The position numbers and the translations under genes were made by a program. DNA of 64,000 nucleotides. Source: SG8-40 sp963792855. Its GTDB lineage: Bacteria; Pseudomonadota; Gammaproteobacteria; Burkholderiales; Eutrophovitaceae. This document shows, piece by piece, positions 26,958 to 36,078 of the stretch; position 1 is the stretch's first letter, and the number at the start of each line of letters is the position of its first letter. The notes under the pieces are model-generated. The model made no database searches. It saw nothing but the letters and a program-made list of their open reading frames with translations, and was not told the origin of the DNA. The stretch lies in NCBI GenBank assembly GCA_963792855.1, contig CAWBXZ010000005.1, forward strand, positions 620,001 through 684,000. The letters are read 5' to 3'.

Positions 26958-28312
26958 ATCCAGATATCGCTCGTGCAGTCGCCGCCGGGATAACGGGTTT
27001 CGTGGCAGCGGCTCGGGCCGTTGGGCTCTTTGCCGAAATCGACGGTAAACCTCGGGTCGATTTCCATTCCGCCTTCCTCGGTGTTGCAGTTGACCATCAG
27101 CATGCAGCCGCCGTTGGTTCGGATCTCGGGATAGAACTGGTTGTCCCAGGTCGAAAACAGCGACGTTGTGACATAGAGGCGCTTGCCGTCGAGACTGAGC
27201 TGGATCATTTGCGGGCCGCCGGTGATCTTGAGTCCGTTCACCGTTGGTGCGCGCCCCAGCAATCCGCCCATCCAGACCTGTCCCGTCAGTTTGGGTTTGT
27301 GTGGGTCGGTGATGTCGTATTGGCGGATATCGCCGTGCAGCCAGTTGCACAGATACAGAAAGCGGTCGTCCATCGATAACAGGATCACTGAAATCACGCC
27401 CGGAATCGGGATCGGCCATTCGGGATGCGGTTGATTTTCCACGTCGATGATCTTTTCCCATTGCCAGTCGCCGGCATCGTCTTTCCACCAGTGAATGACA
27501 TTCGCGCTCAGGGCCGCACCGACGAATCCGTGGCTGCTGTCCGGGTTGTGGTGAAACCGCACTTCCAGCGGAATCAACCCGTCTTCACCCAGATAGAAGG
27601 TTTGTTTCGGTTCCTTCTTCTTGAAATCCCACAAATGGATTTCGCGCCCGTACTTGAGGTGTCCGACCTCTTCCAGATCGAAACCCGGCATGAATGTGTT
27701 GGGTGCCGCCCACTCGGAACTCACCATCACGTTGTGACGCGGCTGGTACCAGAAGTCATAGCCGAACTTGATGTCGCCCATGGAGTTTTCCCAGCGGCCG
27801 ACAATTTCGAAATCCTTGTTGATGTGCAGATAGCCGCCCGGTGCATTGCCCTGCGCGTCTCCCAGCATCGATATGATGATGTCGCTGTGCAGGCAATGCA
27901 CGGTGTGCGGTGCGCTGAGGTTCGTTTTGGCCTTGATTTCGGCCCCCTCTATGACCTTGTGCAGACGCGGGTTGCGCGGATCGGTACCGCAATCGACGAT
28001 ATGCAGGTTGGTCGAGCGCACGCCGGGAACGATCAGATAGCGACGCTCCATCGACGGATCGTCATGGCAGGACGAACACGCATTCCAGCCCATGTGATGC
28101 AGTTCGTCGCCGATGCCGGGCATCTCCAGCCGGCTGATCACCTGGCTGTAGGTTTCGCTTTCCGGGTCTGCATCGATTGTCACCAGATAATCCGGCTTCT
28201 GGATGCCGGTGCCGGTGTAGATTGCGATCGAGTAGAGCAGTTTTTCGCGCGGAGCCCGCATGGCCTCGGCAGGCGAGGCGTAACCCGGTCCACAACAACA
28301 TGCATCGCTCAT
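26954..28312 (-). CDS. Methanethiol oxidase / selenium-binding protein 56 family
   Basis: 452 residues. Family features include HHMGWNACSSCHDD, YLIVPGVRSTNLHIVD, APHTVHCLHSDIIISMLGD and KFGYDFWYQPRHNVMVSSEW. SBP56-type MtoX converts methanethiol to formaldehyde, sulfide and peroxide using copper. The N-terminus is MSDACCCGPGY and lacks a Sec signal. The strong GGGAGGAAAAAA site fixes the start. The SCO1-like and MauG-like genes often next to mtoX are absent here. It heads the operon SBP56-ferredoxin-CoA-binding-EncFtn. Confidence 0.88.
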   Translation of the reverse strand: MSDACCCGPGYASPAEAMRAPREKLLYSIAIYTGTGIQKPDYLVTIDADPESETYSQVISRLEMPGIGDELHHMGWNACSSCHDDPSMERRYLIVPGVRSTNLHIVDCGTDPRNPRLHKVIEGAEIKAKTNLSAPHTVHCLHSDIIISMLGDAQGNAPGGYLHINKDFEIVGRWENSMGDIKFGYDFWYQPRHNVMVSSEWAAPNTFMPGFDLEEVGHLKYGREIHLWDFKKKEPKQTFYLGEDGLIPLEVRFHHNPDSSHGFVGAALSANVIHWWKDDAGDWQWEKIIDVENQPHPEWPIPIPGVISVILLSMDDRFLYLCNWLHGDIRQYDITDPHKPKLTGQVWMGGLLGRAPTVNGLKITGGPQMIQLSLDGKRLYVTTSLFSTWDNQFYPEIRTNGGCMLMVNCNTEEGGMEIDPRFTVDFGKEPNGPSRCHETRYPGGDCTSDIWI

Positions 28313-28355
28313 TTTTTTCCTCCCGTGTCAGCTTGCTGCCGGTTCGACTATATCG

Positions 28356-28763
28356 CTATTTGTGCGTCGATTGGGTGTATTTCCGGAAAAACCGGAACGC
28401 GAGCGATTGCCGTTGTTTTGAAAGCCGATTCAGCGGCGGGGTAAACGTTTTCTTCGCGCGCCCTGCGCCCGCTCTTGCCTTCCGGGGTTTGCCAAACAGT
28501 TCGCGAAGTTCGTCTTTTGCCTGCTCCAGGCGGGCAAGCTGTGCCGACGGAAGCTGACTGCCGGCACGGTTGATGTAGAAAACGAGCATCGACATCGCCG
28601 AGCGGAATGGATCTGCCTTGCGCCGGTGGCTGGCCTCGGCGGAGCGTTTGAGGGATTGCGCGATGCGTTGCGGGTCGTCAAAAGCGAAGACGCCGGGCTC
28701 GAGATCAAGTGCGTGGCTGGTCTCGGTGACGTGCTGCGACCACTTCTCATCCCGCCGTGTCAT
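28356..28763 (-). CDS. DUF3175 protein
   Basis: 135 residues. KWSQHVTETSHALDLEPGVF, RIAQSLKRSAEASHRRKADP and FRSAMSMLVFYINRAGSQL are the conserved parts of DUF3175. The C-terminal 40 residues are very basic (KPRKARAGAGRAKK), which would suit nucleic-acid binding. The function is not known. It precedes the SBP56 operon by about 40 bases on the same strand. Confidence 0.82.
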   Translation of the reverse strand: MTRRDEKWSQHVTETSHALDLEPGVFAFDDPQRIAQSLKRSAEASHRRKADPFRSAMSMLVFYINRAGSQLPSAQLARLEQAKDELRELFGKPRKARAGAGRAKKTFTPPLNRLSKQRQSLAFRFFRKYTQSTHK

Positions 28764-28836
28764 CGTGGTTCCGCAAAAAACCGGTTCAGGTAATGCGCGG
28801 TCCGTATCTCATGGCCGGCCATGGCCAGACCGTCGG

Positions 28837-29112
28837 TTATCCGTTGCTCACCAGTGTCCAGATGCCGATGACGATAAAGCCCGCGCCGGCGATATAGCGC
28901 AGGTACTTTTCGCTGACGTATTCCGAAATGACACCGCCTGCCAGCACACCGAGGCCTGAAGCGACGATCAGTGCGAGAGAGGCGCCGAGAAAGACAACCC
29001 ATTTGCTGACGTCCCTGTCAGCGGCGAACAGCATGGTTGCAAGCTGCGTCTTGTCGCCGAGTTCGGCCACGAAGACGGCTCCGAAGACTGTGATCAGAGT
29101 TTTGAAGTCCAT
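28837..29112 (-). CDS. GDT1/TMEM165 (UPF0016) family membrane protein
   Basis: 91 residues from the ATG at 29112. An earlier ATG at 29169 would add an unlikely basic leader. The signature VAELGDKTQLAT is present once, with three membrane segments. Bacterial single-domain members are expected to work as dimers and export Mn2+ or Ca2+/H+ across the inner membrane. No ribosome site stands out. Confidence 0.85.
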   Translation of the reverse strand: MDFKTLITVFGAVFVAELGDKTQLATMLFAADRDVSKWVVFLGASLALIVASGLGVLAGGVISEYVSEKYLRYIAGAGFIVIGIWTLVSNG

Positions 29113-29363
29113 TGTTTGTATAGGGTGAGGTCGAGATTGCGAGAAGAATACCGCTTCCCGATAGCGCATGCTATTGCGCGCGGTCTGATCAGTGCGTTCA
29201 GGTTTTCCTGGAAACGTGATCCAGCGTCGACGCGATGGTATCGATGCAAGTGATCGGGAATACCCCGTTCATTGAATCAAACAGGTCCGGCCGCCACGGG
29301 CGCGCGGGGGTCTGGGGCTCCGCGGCGATGCACGGGCGGGGCCGCGGCGGCACGCAATGAATG
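29113..29363. other. Gene-free interval
   Basis: About 250 bases between the GDT1 gene and the end of the HlyD-type gene. It contains a very GC-rich stretch near 29290-29350. I found no convincing gene, promoter or terminator. Confidence 0.5.
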
Positions 29364-30545
29364 CTAGCGTCTATCTATCCTGTTTACCCGCGAGTCATCG
29401 CTGATGTCGTTGGAAGGATGCAGGATGACGTGCTCTCCCGCTTCCAGCCCGGCCAGAACCTCGACCTCGTATGGCGTGCGCTTGCCCGTTTTGACTTCGC
29501 GCAGGCGGGCACGGCCGTCGTCGTACACGAACGCTGCCCACCCGTCTTGCCGGCGAAACAATGCACTGGCTGGTGCTTTCAGAACATGATCTGCCTGCCA
29601 GATCACCACTCGCGCCTCGACGCGGTAGGCGTCGGCCAGCGCGTTGTGCGGCCCAACGAAGTCGGCAATGACATTGACGCGTTGTTCTTCGACGCCAAGG
29701 GCCGAGACCTTGGTGAAGGCATATGGCTCGACGATACGGACTTTTGCCTGCAATGGCTCGTCACCACCCCAGCCCTCGATCAGTACCGGCATGCCCGGCT
29801 CGATCCTGACTGCCTCGGTCGACAGGAAGTCGATGACGATCTCGAGGTCTTCGGCATCGCCGACGATGAGCAGCGGTTCGCCTGCGCTGACGACCCGCTC
29901 GCTTTTCTCCGGGATGCGCAGGACCTTGCCGGAAACCGGCGATTCGAGTTTGACCACCGCCCGGCCGCCCGGCTTGGCCTCGATGGCCAGTTTCGCGGCT
30001 TGCGCCGCACGCAGTTCGGCTGCTGCCGCGCGTGCCCTGAACCGCGCGGCATCGAGCGCATTGGTGCTGGTGATTTCCGCGACGATCGCTTTCTCCGCCG
30101 CCTGCGGCGAGACAAAGCCGTCACGCACCAGCCGGGCGACGCGGTTTCGCTCGCGCAAGGCCTGCTCGTGTTCGGTTTGTGCGCGCCTTACCTGTTCGTC
30201 CGCTTCCTTCTTCAGCGCCTGCGCCGAAGCGATGCGTGCCAGTTGCTCGTCGCGCTCGCGTGCCGTCAGCGGCACCGGCCAGATCCGGGCAACGACCTGC
30301 CGTTCCTGCACCGCTTCGCCCTCGTGAAGTTCGATGCGGCTGACCCTGCCGGCCACCGGCGCGCTGACCACGAAGCGATCGTGCGCGCGTGTTTCGCCAT
30401 CCTCATCCGCCGTCACCATCATCGGACCGGTAGTCACCGGCGCCACGTCGACATCGACCGCGGCCGGAAGAAAAAGCACCGCAATGCCGGCGACAGCGCC
30501 AAGCCCGATGACGCCATAGATTATTTTTCTGATCATGTTTTTCAT
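29364..30545 (-). CDS. Periplasmic adaptor (HlyD/MacA-like membrane fusion protein)
   Basis: 393 residues. One N-terminal membrane anchor (IIYGVIGLGAVAGIAVLFL) is followed by a lipoyl half-motif (APVAGRVSRIELHEGEAV), a long Ala/Arg/Glu coiled-coil hairpin (about residues 95-190), the second lipoyl half (SPVSGKVLRIPEKSERV) and beta-barrel domains. It lies 9 bases after the FtsX-type permease and completes an ABC-permease-adaptor exporter. The likely cargo is a small lipophilic compound, lipid or lipoprotein; the sequence does not say which. Confidence 0.88.
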   Translation of the reverse strand: MKNMIRKIIYGVIGLGAVAGIAVLFLPAAVDVDVAPVTTGPMMVTADEDGETRAHDRFVVSAPVAGRVSRIELHEGEAVQERQVVARIWPVPLTARERDEQLARIASAQALKKEADEQVRRAQTEHEQALRERNRVARLVRDGFVSPQAAEKAIVAEITSTNALDAARFRARAAAAELRAAQAAKLAIEAKPGGRAVVKLESPVSGKVLRIPEKSERVVSAGEPLLIVGDAEDLEIVIDFLSTEAVRIEPGMPVLIEGWGGDEPLQAKVRIVEPYAFTKVSALGVEEQRVNVIADFVGPHNALADAYRVEARVVIWQADHVLKAPASALFRRQDGWAAFVYDDGRARLREVKTGKRTPYEVEVLAGLEAGEHVILHPSNDISDDSRVNRIDRR

Positions 30546-30554
30546 GCCCCGCCG

Positions 30555-32918
30555 TTACTCTCGCGTCTTCAGTACCGCGATGAGATCGAGCGCGTTCAGC
30601 CGCCTTGCAACCAGCGCGCCCGATACCGCCGCAGCTATCAGCACAACTGTCAGTGAAAGACCGAACGTGCTGGAAGTGAACAATAGCGGCATGCGGTAGA
30701 ACTCCGTGTCGAGAGAAATCGAAAGAAGCCAGCTCAGGAAAATCCCGAACGAAAACCCCAACGGAATGGCGGCAAGCGTCAACACGGCCTGCTCGCCCAA
30801 AAGGATGGCAGAAACTTCGCGCCTGGTAAAACCCAGCACCCTGAGCGAAGCGAGTTCGTTACCCCGTTCGGAGAGTGCAATGCGCGCGCCGTTGTATACC
30901 ACGCCGAACGCAATGATGCAGGCGAAGATGATGTTGATGAGCGTCGCCGTCACAATGCTGCGGTCAAGAATTTCCTCGAAGCTCTTCAGCAATGCTTTCC
31001 GGAATGCGACACCACCCACTGCCGGCAGGGACTTCAGCGTGGTGTACAGATCGGCTGCGCGTTGATCGTCAATAGCCAGGTAGGCGCCGGAAATGGAAGC
31101 ACCTTCGCGCATGACTCGGTTCAGTGCCGCGATGTCCATGTACGCGCCAAGGCCGACCAGTTCGTCGACCAGACGGCTGACCTGAATGTGACGAATCGGG
31201 CGCGTTCCCTCGAGGACTTCCACGCGCAGGGTATCGCCGGTGACAACATCGAGAATCTCGGCCAGCTTGCTTGACAGCACCAGGCCATCGGGCGGCAGAT
31301 CGACCGTCCGTCCTTCTGCGTCGACCAGGCGCCGTAGCCGGGATCCCGGCTCGATGCCGATGATTTCGGCGCGCTTTGAGCGGTGCTCGTTCCCGAGCCG
31401 TACAGGCACCGAGCGGAACGGCTCGGCGTACAGAACGCCCGGCAGGCGGCTGACCTCTAGCCGCGCACTGGCAGAGACCGGTTCGTTGAAGATGATCTGC
31501 ACGTCCTCCCGTTGCACCTTCTCGAACTGCATGCGCATCAGGTGGGTGATCGAGGCCAGCATGTAGCCGCCCACCAGCAGAATGCCGGCAGCACAGGCGA
31601 TGCCAAACATTGACATGGCGGAATTCCAGCGCCGGCGCAACAGATGGCGCACCATCATGCGCCCGGATGCCGGCAGCAGGCGATGCAGCCCGCTGTGCTC
31701 AAGAGCCGTCGCGTGATACGACGGCGGTGGCTCGGGCCGCATGGCAACTGCCGGTGGCAGTACTGCTGCGCGCCGTACCGCGGACAAGGCGCCGGCGATG
31801 GCGGCAGCCAGGCTCACAGTCACTCCGATAGCGATGACTTGCGGCGTGACCGCGAAAGGCAGTGCCGGAAACCGGTAGTAGTCCTGATACAGCGCGGTCA
31901 GTTGCACGCCGAGGTAAAGTCCACTGACAGCGCCGATCGCTACCCCTGCCAGCACCGTCATTCCCGCCAGCTTCAAGTAGTGTGTGCCGACATCAGAATT
32001 GCTGTAGCCGAATGCCTTGAGCAAACCGATTTCGGTTCTCTGCAGCGCGACCAGTCGTGACAGGACAATATGCAGCAGGAATGCAGCGACGCCGAGAAAA
32101 ATGGCTGGCAAATAGGTCGAAGTGATGCGGTTCTGGGATATTTCATCGGAGATGAAACGGTGCGACAGCTGCTCATCGCGCCCGTATGCGCCGAGTCCGC
32201 CGTAGCGGGCCAGCACATCATCCAGGCGCGCAATCACTTCGGCTTCGATGGCACCGGCGGACAAGGTCAGCGCGACGTCGTTGAACGCGCCTTCCATATT
32301 GAAAGCGGCTGCCAGAGCGGTTTCGCTCATCCACAGCACACCGAAACGGCGGTTGTCCGGGAAGATGGTGCCGCCACCGGCTTCATAGATGTATTCCGGT
32401 GACAAACCGATGCCGACAATGGTGAGCCGTTGCCAACGGCCGTTGATGACCGCGCCAAGCGTATCGCCGGGCTCAAGATTGTTCGCCGAGGCGAAGGCCA
32501 TGCTGGCGATGATCTCGTTTGGTTGCCCGGCTTCGATGTACCTGCCGCGGGCCAGATACAGATCGTTGATCATCGGTGCGCGCTTTTCCGGCACCGACAC
32601 CAGCCGGCCAGTGGCGGGCTCGTCCAGCCCGGCGACGTCAAGGGTCACGCCCATCACGACGCGGGCCCGCACGCCCGACACCCCCTCGATTTCCGAAAGT
32701 TTTCGCGTAACACTCAGCGGCGCGCGCTTCAATTGTGCGAACACATTCGCAAACCGGTAGCCCGTGTAGTAGTCGGCTTGGGCAATGCGCAATGATTCGT
32801 ACGTACAGCGCATCGACACGAACGAGGCAACGCCGCACATCACCACCAGTGCGGTTGCGATGAGCTGCCCGCGCAGATGCCACATGTCGCGCATGATCAT
32901 GCGGTTTCGCGTTTTCAC
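30555..32918 (-). CDS. ABC transporter permease, duplicated FtsX/MacB type
   Basis: 787 residues. The N-terminal membrane helix near residue 20 is followed by a large periplasmic domain. Three or four helices with FtsX features then appear near residues 265-375 (LVALQRTEIGLLKAFGYSNS). A second unit with the same arrangement ends at the C-terminus (ALSERGNELASLRVLGFTRRE). This duplicated layout is common in large MacB/LolC-type exporters. Its ATG overlaps the ATPase stop codon as ATGA. Confidence 0.9.
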   Translation of the reverse strand: MKTRNRMIMRDMWHLRGQLIATALVVMCGVASFVSMRCTYESLRIAQADYYTGYRFANVFAQLKRAPLSVTRKLSEIEGVSGVRARVVMGVTLDVAGLDEPATGRLVSVPEKRAPMINDLYLARGRYIEAGQPNEIIASMAFASANNLEPGDTLGAVINGRWQRLTIVGIGLSPEYIYEAGGGTIFPDNRRFGVLWMSETALAAAFNMEGAFNDVALTLSAGAIEAEVIARLDDVLARYGGLGAYGRDEQLSHRFISDEISQNRITSTYLPAIFLGVAAFLLHIVLSRLVALQRTEIGLLKAFGYSNSDVGTHYLKLAGMTVLAGVAIGAVSGLYLGVQLTALYQDYYRFPALPFAVTPQVIAIGVTVSLAAAIAGALSAVRRAAVLPPAVAMRPEPPPSYHATALEHSGLHRLLPASGRMMVRHLLRRRWNSAMSMFGIACAAGILLVGGYMLASITHLMRMQFEKVQREDVQIIFNEPVSASARLEVSRLPGVLYAEPFRSVPVRLGNEHRSKRAEIIGIEPGSRLRRLVDAEGRTVDLPPDGLVLSSKLAEILDVVTGDTLRVEVLEGTRPIRHIQVSRLVDELVGLGAYMDIAALNRVMREGASISGAYLAIDDQRAADLYTTLKSLPAVGGVAFRKALLKSFEEILDRSIVTATLINIIFACIIAFGVVYNGARIALSERGNELASLRVLGFTRREVSAILLGEQAVLTLAAIPLGFSFGIFLSWLLSISLDTEFYRMPLLFTSSTFGLSLTVVLIAAAVSGALVARRLNALDLIAVLKTRE

Positions 32919-33646
32919 CAGCTCAGCTCCGAGGGCGACAGTTTGTGTTCGTTACGCTGGATCTCGACGATCTGACCGCTGCTCATGCGCACTACCCGGT
33001 CGGCCATGCCGGCAATCGCCGCGTTATGGGTGATCACGGCGATGGTAGTGTGCAGCTCGCGGTTGACACGGGCCAGCACTTCCAGCACCAGCTTGCCGGT
33101 TGCGTAATCCAGCGCGCCGGTCGGTTCATCGCACAGCAGTACGTCGGGGCGCTTGGCTACGGCGCGCGCAATGGCCACGCGTTGCTGCTCGCCACCGGAT
33201 AACTGTGCCGGGAAGTGATTCATCCGTTCGTCAAGCCCGACCAGTCCCAACGCGTCTTTCGGGTCCATCGGGTTTTCGGCGATTTCGGTCACCAGTGACA
33301 CGTTCTCGAGCGCGGTCAGGCTGGGAATCAGGTTGTAGAACTGGAAAACAAAGCCGACATGCTCGCGCCGGAATTGGGTCAGCTCGGCTTCGCGAGCGGT
33401 TGTCAGCGTGTGGTGCAGGTACTGCACATGCCCGCTGGTGGGGACATCGAGGCCGCCCAGAATGTTGAGCAAGGTCGACTTGCCGCTGCCCGACGCACCG
33501 AGCAAGACGACGAGTTCGCCGGCATACAGGTCCAGGTCAACGCCGCGCAACGCGTGCACCTGGACCTCGCCCATCTGGTAGACCTTGGAGACGTTACTGG
33601 CGTGAAAAACCGCCTCGCGCTGGTTGTTGTCGGCTGACGTCGCCAT
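32915..33646 (-). CDS. ABC transporter ATP-binding protein, LolD/MacB type
   Basis: 243 residues. Walker A is GASGSGKST, the Q-loop region VGFVFQFYNLIPSLTALENV, the signature LSGGEQQRVAIARA and Walker B VLLCDEPTGALD. It is the first gene of the export operon, transcribed away from the second ABC locus at 33881. Confidence 0.93.
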   Translation of the reverse strand: MATSADNNQREAVFHASNVSKVYQMGEVQVHALRGVDLDLYAGELVVLLGASGSGKSTLLNILGGLDVPTSGHVQYLHHTLTTAREAELTQFRREHVGFVFQFYNLIPSLTALENVSLVTEIAENPMDPKDALGLVGLDERMNHFPAQLSGGEQQRVAIARAVAKRPDVLLCDEPTGALDYATGKLVLEVLARVNRELHTTIAVITHNAAIAGMADRVVRMSSGQIVEIQRNEHKLSPSELSW

Positions 33647-33703
33647 GGTTTTGTTGATCCGCTTTGCCCCGGAGAAATCTAACCGAAGAATACCTTTGCA
33701 GAA

Positions 33704-33717
33704 TTGACCTTGATCAG
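33704..33717 (-). promoter_or_regulatory. Fnr-like box, one mismatch, upstream of the 33646 operon
   Basis: TTGACCTTGATCAG matches the palindrome TTGAY-N4-RTCAA at nine of ten fixed positions. On the minus strand a TAGATT that could serve as -10 lies at 33681-33676, the spacing expected when the box is centred near -41.5. The evidence is weaker than for the perfect boxes at 38614, 42253 and 45150. Confidence 0.4.
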
Positions 33718-33830
33718 TTTACGCCCTGGCCTGGTGAATCGCTTCATTGCTGCCGGCAGGCGGTGGCTGGAAGCGCCGTCTGGCGTTGCCGGAGAAACAC
33801 TCCGAAGACGATACTGCGAACAGGCGGGAA

Positions 33831-33844
33831 TTGCTATTTGTCAA
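33831..33844 (+). promoter_or_regulatory. Fnr-like box, one mismatch, upstream of the 33881 operon
   Basis: TTGCTATTTGTCAA fits TTGAY-N4-RTCAA with one mismatch. TAGAAT at 33866-33871 is a plausible -10, placed as in class II Fnr promoters. If transcription starts near 33878, the translated start is more likely at 33929 or 33947 than at 33881. Confidence 0.4.
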
Positions 33845-33880
33845 TACAGGCTTGCTCTGCGCGGATAGAATTAGTCGTTA

Positions 33881-34708
33881 ATGTCCTGCGTTCAAACGGG
33901 CGGTTTACCTGCCAGCCGTACAGTTTTCATGACAACTGTTGCAAACATGACCCATTCGCAATCCTTGTCCGGAGCACGCGTCGATGCACCGGTTGTGTCG
34001 CTCTCGGACGTGCGCTTTGCCTGGAACGCCGGGTCAACGATCGTGATTGATATTCACCGACTGGATATCGCCCGCGGCGAACGGATTTTCGTGCGCGGCC
34101 CGAGCGGCAGTGGCAAGTCGACCTTGCTCAGTCTGCTGGGCGGGATGGTGATTCCGCAAAACGGAACGGTGCGCGTGCTCGGTCACGATCTGGCCGGGAT
34201 CGGCAGTGTGGGCCGTGATCGCTTTCGCGCCGATCACATCGGATTTATCTTCCAGATGTTCAACCTGATTCCCTATCTGTCGGTGGTGGAGAATGTCATC
34301 CTGCCGTGCGGATTTTCGCAGCGGCGGCGGGAGCACGCGATCATGGCCGCAGGCAGTGTCGAGGCCGAAGCGCTGCGGTTGCTCGAGCGGCTCGACATGG
34401 CGGCGCCCGACATTCTTCACCGCCGCGTTACCGAACTGAGTGTCGGCCAGCAGCAGCGCGTCGCAGCGGCTCGCGCACTGATCGGTGCGCCGGAACTGGT
34501 CATCGCGGACGAGCCGACTTCGGCGCTCGATGCGGATCGTCGCCTGGCGTTTATCGAACTGCTGTTTCAGGAGTGCGAGCGCGAGCAGGCGACACTGGTA
34601 TTTGTCAGTCATGACGCAGGAATGGCGTCATTGTTCGATCGCGCAATCGAACTCACCGGCATGAAGCGAACCGACGCGGGTGGCGAGAAGGCGGTGACCA
34701 CACCATGA
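33881..34708 (+). CDS. ABC transporter ATP-binding protein, LolD type
   Basis: 275 residues from the first ATG. In-frame ATGs at 33929 and 33947 are equally possible because no start has a clear ribosome site and the ABC fold begins only near residue 39. Walker A is GPSGSGKST, the Q-loop region HIGFIFQMFNLIPYLSVVENV and Walker B LVIADEPTSALDAD. The signature reads LSVGQQQRVAAARA, with Val in place of the first Gly of LSGGQ. It forms an exporter with the permease that overlaps its stop codon. Confidence 0.9.
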   Translation: MSCVQTGGLPASRTVFMTTVANMTHSQSLSGARVDAPVVSLSDVRFAWNAGSTIVIDIHRLDIARGERIFVRGPSGSGKSTLLSLLGGMVIPQNGTVRVLGHDLAGIGSVGRDRFRADHIGFIFQMFNLIPYLSVVENVILPCGFSQRRREHAIMAAGSVEAEALRLLERLDMAAPDILHRRVTELSVGQQQRVAAARALIGAPELVIADEPTSALDADRRLAFIELLFQECEREQATLVFVSHDAGMASLFDRAIELTGMKRTDAGGEKAVTTP

Positions 34709-36000
34709 TTTATTCGCTTGCCGTCAAGTCACTGCGCAATCGCAAGTTCACTGCGGCGCTGACCGTATTGTCGATCTCGTTGTCGGTCATGTTGCTGCTC
34801 GGCGTGGAGCGCATTCGAAGTGAATCGCGCGAGAGCTTCACGGCAACGATTTCTGGAACTGACCTGGTTGTCGGTGCGCGCAGCAGCCCGGTGCACCTGC
34901 TTCTGTATTCGGTCTTTCGCATTGGCAATCCGACGAACAATTTGCGCTGGGAAAGTTACCGGGCCATAGCCGATCGGTCGGAGGTGGCGTGGACGATTCC
35001 GCTTTCTCTGGGGGATTCGCATCGCGGTTATCGTGTCGTGGGGACCGATGACAATTACTTCCGGCACTACCGCTTTGCGCTTGACCGGGCGTTGGTATTT
35101 GCACAAGGCCGGGCTTTCGAGGATGAGCGTGATGCCGTGTTGGGGTCGGATGTTGCGCGCAAGCTCGGTTATCGCGCAGGCGACCCAATCGTGATCGCCC
35201 ATGGCGCCGGCGACGTAAGCTTCGTCCTGCACGAAGATCTGCCGTTTCGTGTCGTTGGTGTCCTCGCTCCGACCGGCACGCCTGTGGATCGAACCGTGCA
35301 CGTTCCATTGGCAGGCATCGACGCGGTGCATGCCGACCTCGGCCCGGCCGGCACGCACGATCCGCTTGCGGCGGCGTTACACGGCATGGGAACGACCGGG
35401 GCGGAAGAGCATGAACACTTTGGTGCATCGGGTTTGGAGCCGGACGAGCGTGCCATCAGTGCTTTCCTGGTCGGTTTGAAGTCGCGCGCATCTGCCTTGT
35501 CCATGCAGCGTTTTGTGAACGAATACGCCGGTGAACCGATGACCGCGATTCTTCCGGGCGCAACGCTGCAGGAAGTATGGGAAATCCTCGGTGCGGCGGA
35601 GAAGACATTGTTTGCGGTGTCGACGCTGGTGGTTGTGGTCGGTCTCGCAGGAATGCTGGTCGCGCTGCTGACCAGTTTGAGTGAGCGGCGCAGGGAAATG
35701 GCGGTGCTGCGTTCGGTGGGCGCCCGGCCGATGCACGTGTTTGCGTTGATCCTTGGAGAAGCGGCGTTTTTGACCTGCTTCGGGGTAGTGCTTGGTGTCA
35801 TTGGCCTGTACGCCGGGCTGATGATCGGCAAGGGTTGGCTGGAAGCGGCGCTTGGGTTGTTCATGACGATCGGCTGGCCGTCCGTGCATGAACTCGAGTT
35901 GATCGCAGTGGTCGCCATTGCGGGTGTCCTGATCGGAGTCATTCCCGCCTGGCGTATCTATCGTTACTCGCTTGCCGATGGCATGACGGTAAGGGTCTGA
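34705..36000 (+). CDS. ABC transporter permease, FtsX/LolC type
   Basis: 431 residues. The ATG overlaps the ATPase stop as ATGA. One N-terminal helix (TAALTVLSISLSVMLLLGV) is followed by a periplasmic MacB_PCD-like domain (about residues 40-270) and three C-terminal helices, with SERRREMAVLRSVGARPMHV as the coupling-helix region. It resembles the permeases of small LolCDE-like loci found next to DUF3299 genes. Cargo is unknown; metal-related or lipoprotein transport are candidates by analogy. Confidence 0.88.
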   Translation: MIYSLAVKSLRNRKFTAALTVLSISLSVMLLLGVERIRSESRESFTATISGTDLVVGARSSPVHLLLYSVFRIGNPTNNLRWESYRAIADRSEVAWTIPLSLGDSHRGYRVVGTDDNYFRHYRFALDRALVFAQGRAFEDERDAVLGSDVARKLGYRAGDPIVIAHGAGDVSFVLHEDLPFRVVGVLAPTGTPVDRTVHVPLAGIDAVHADLGPAGTHDPLAAALHGMGTTGAEEHEHFGASGLEPDERAISAFLVGLKSRASALSMQRFVNEYAGEPMTAILPGATLQEVWEILGAAEKTLFAVSTLVVVVGLAGMLVALLTSLSERRREMAVLRSVGARPMHVFALILGEAAFLTCFGVVLGVIGLYAGLMIGKGWLEAALGLFMTIGWPSVHELELIAVVAIAGVLIGVIPAWRIYRYSLADGMTVRV

Positions 36001-36078
36001 TCGATCCGTCTGATCCACGTCAACCGCCAACTCCTTCAGGCTGGCTTATGATGCCTTTTTGCCGAGGGTTCCCCGACC

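Noticed and set aside
26592..27488. A 298-residue reading frame
   Set aside because: Only the last 121 residues are protein-like (the ferredoxin); the rest is a shadow of the SBP56 gene.
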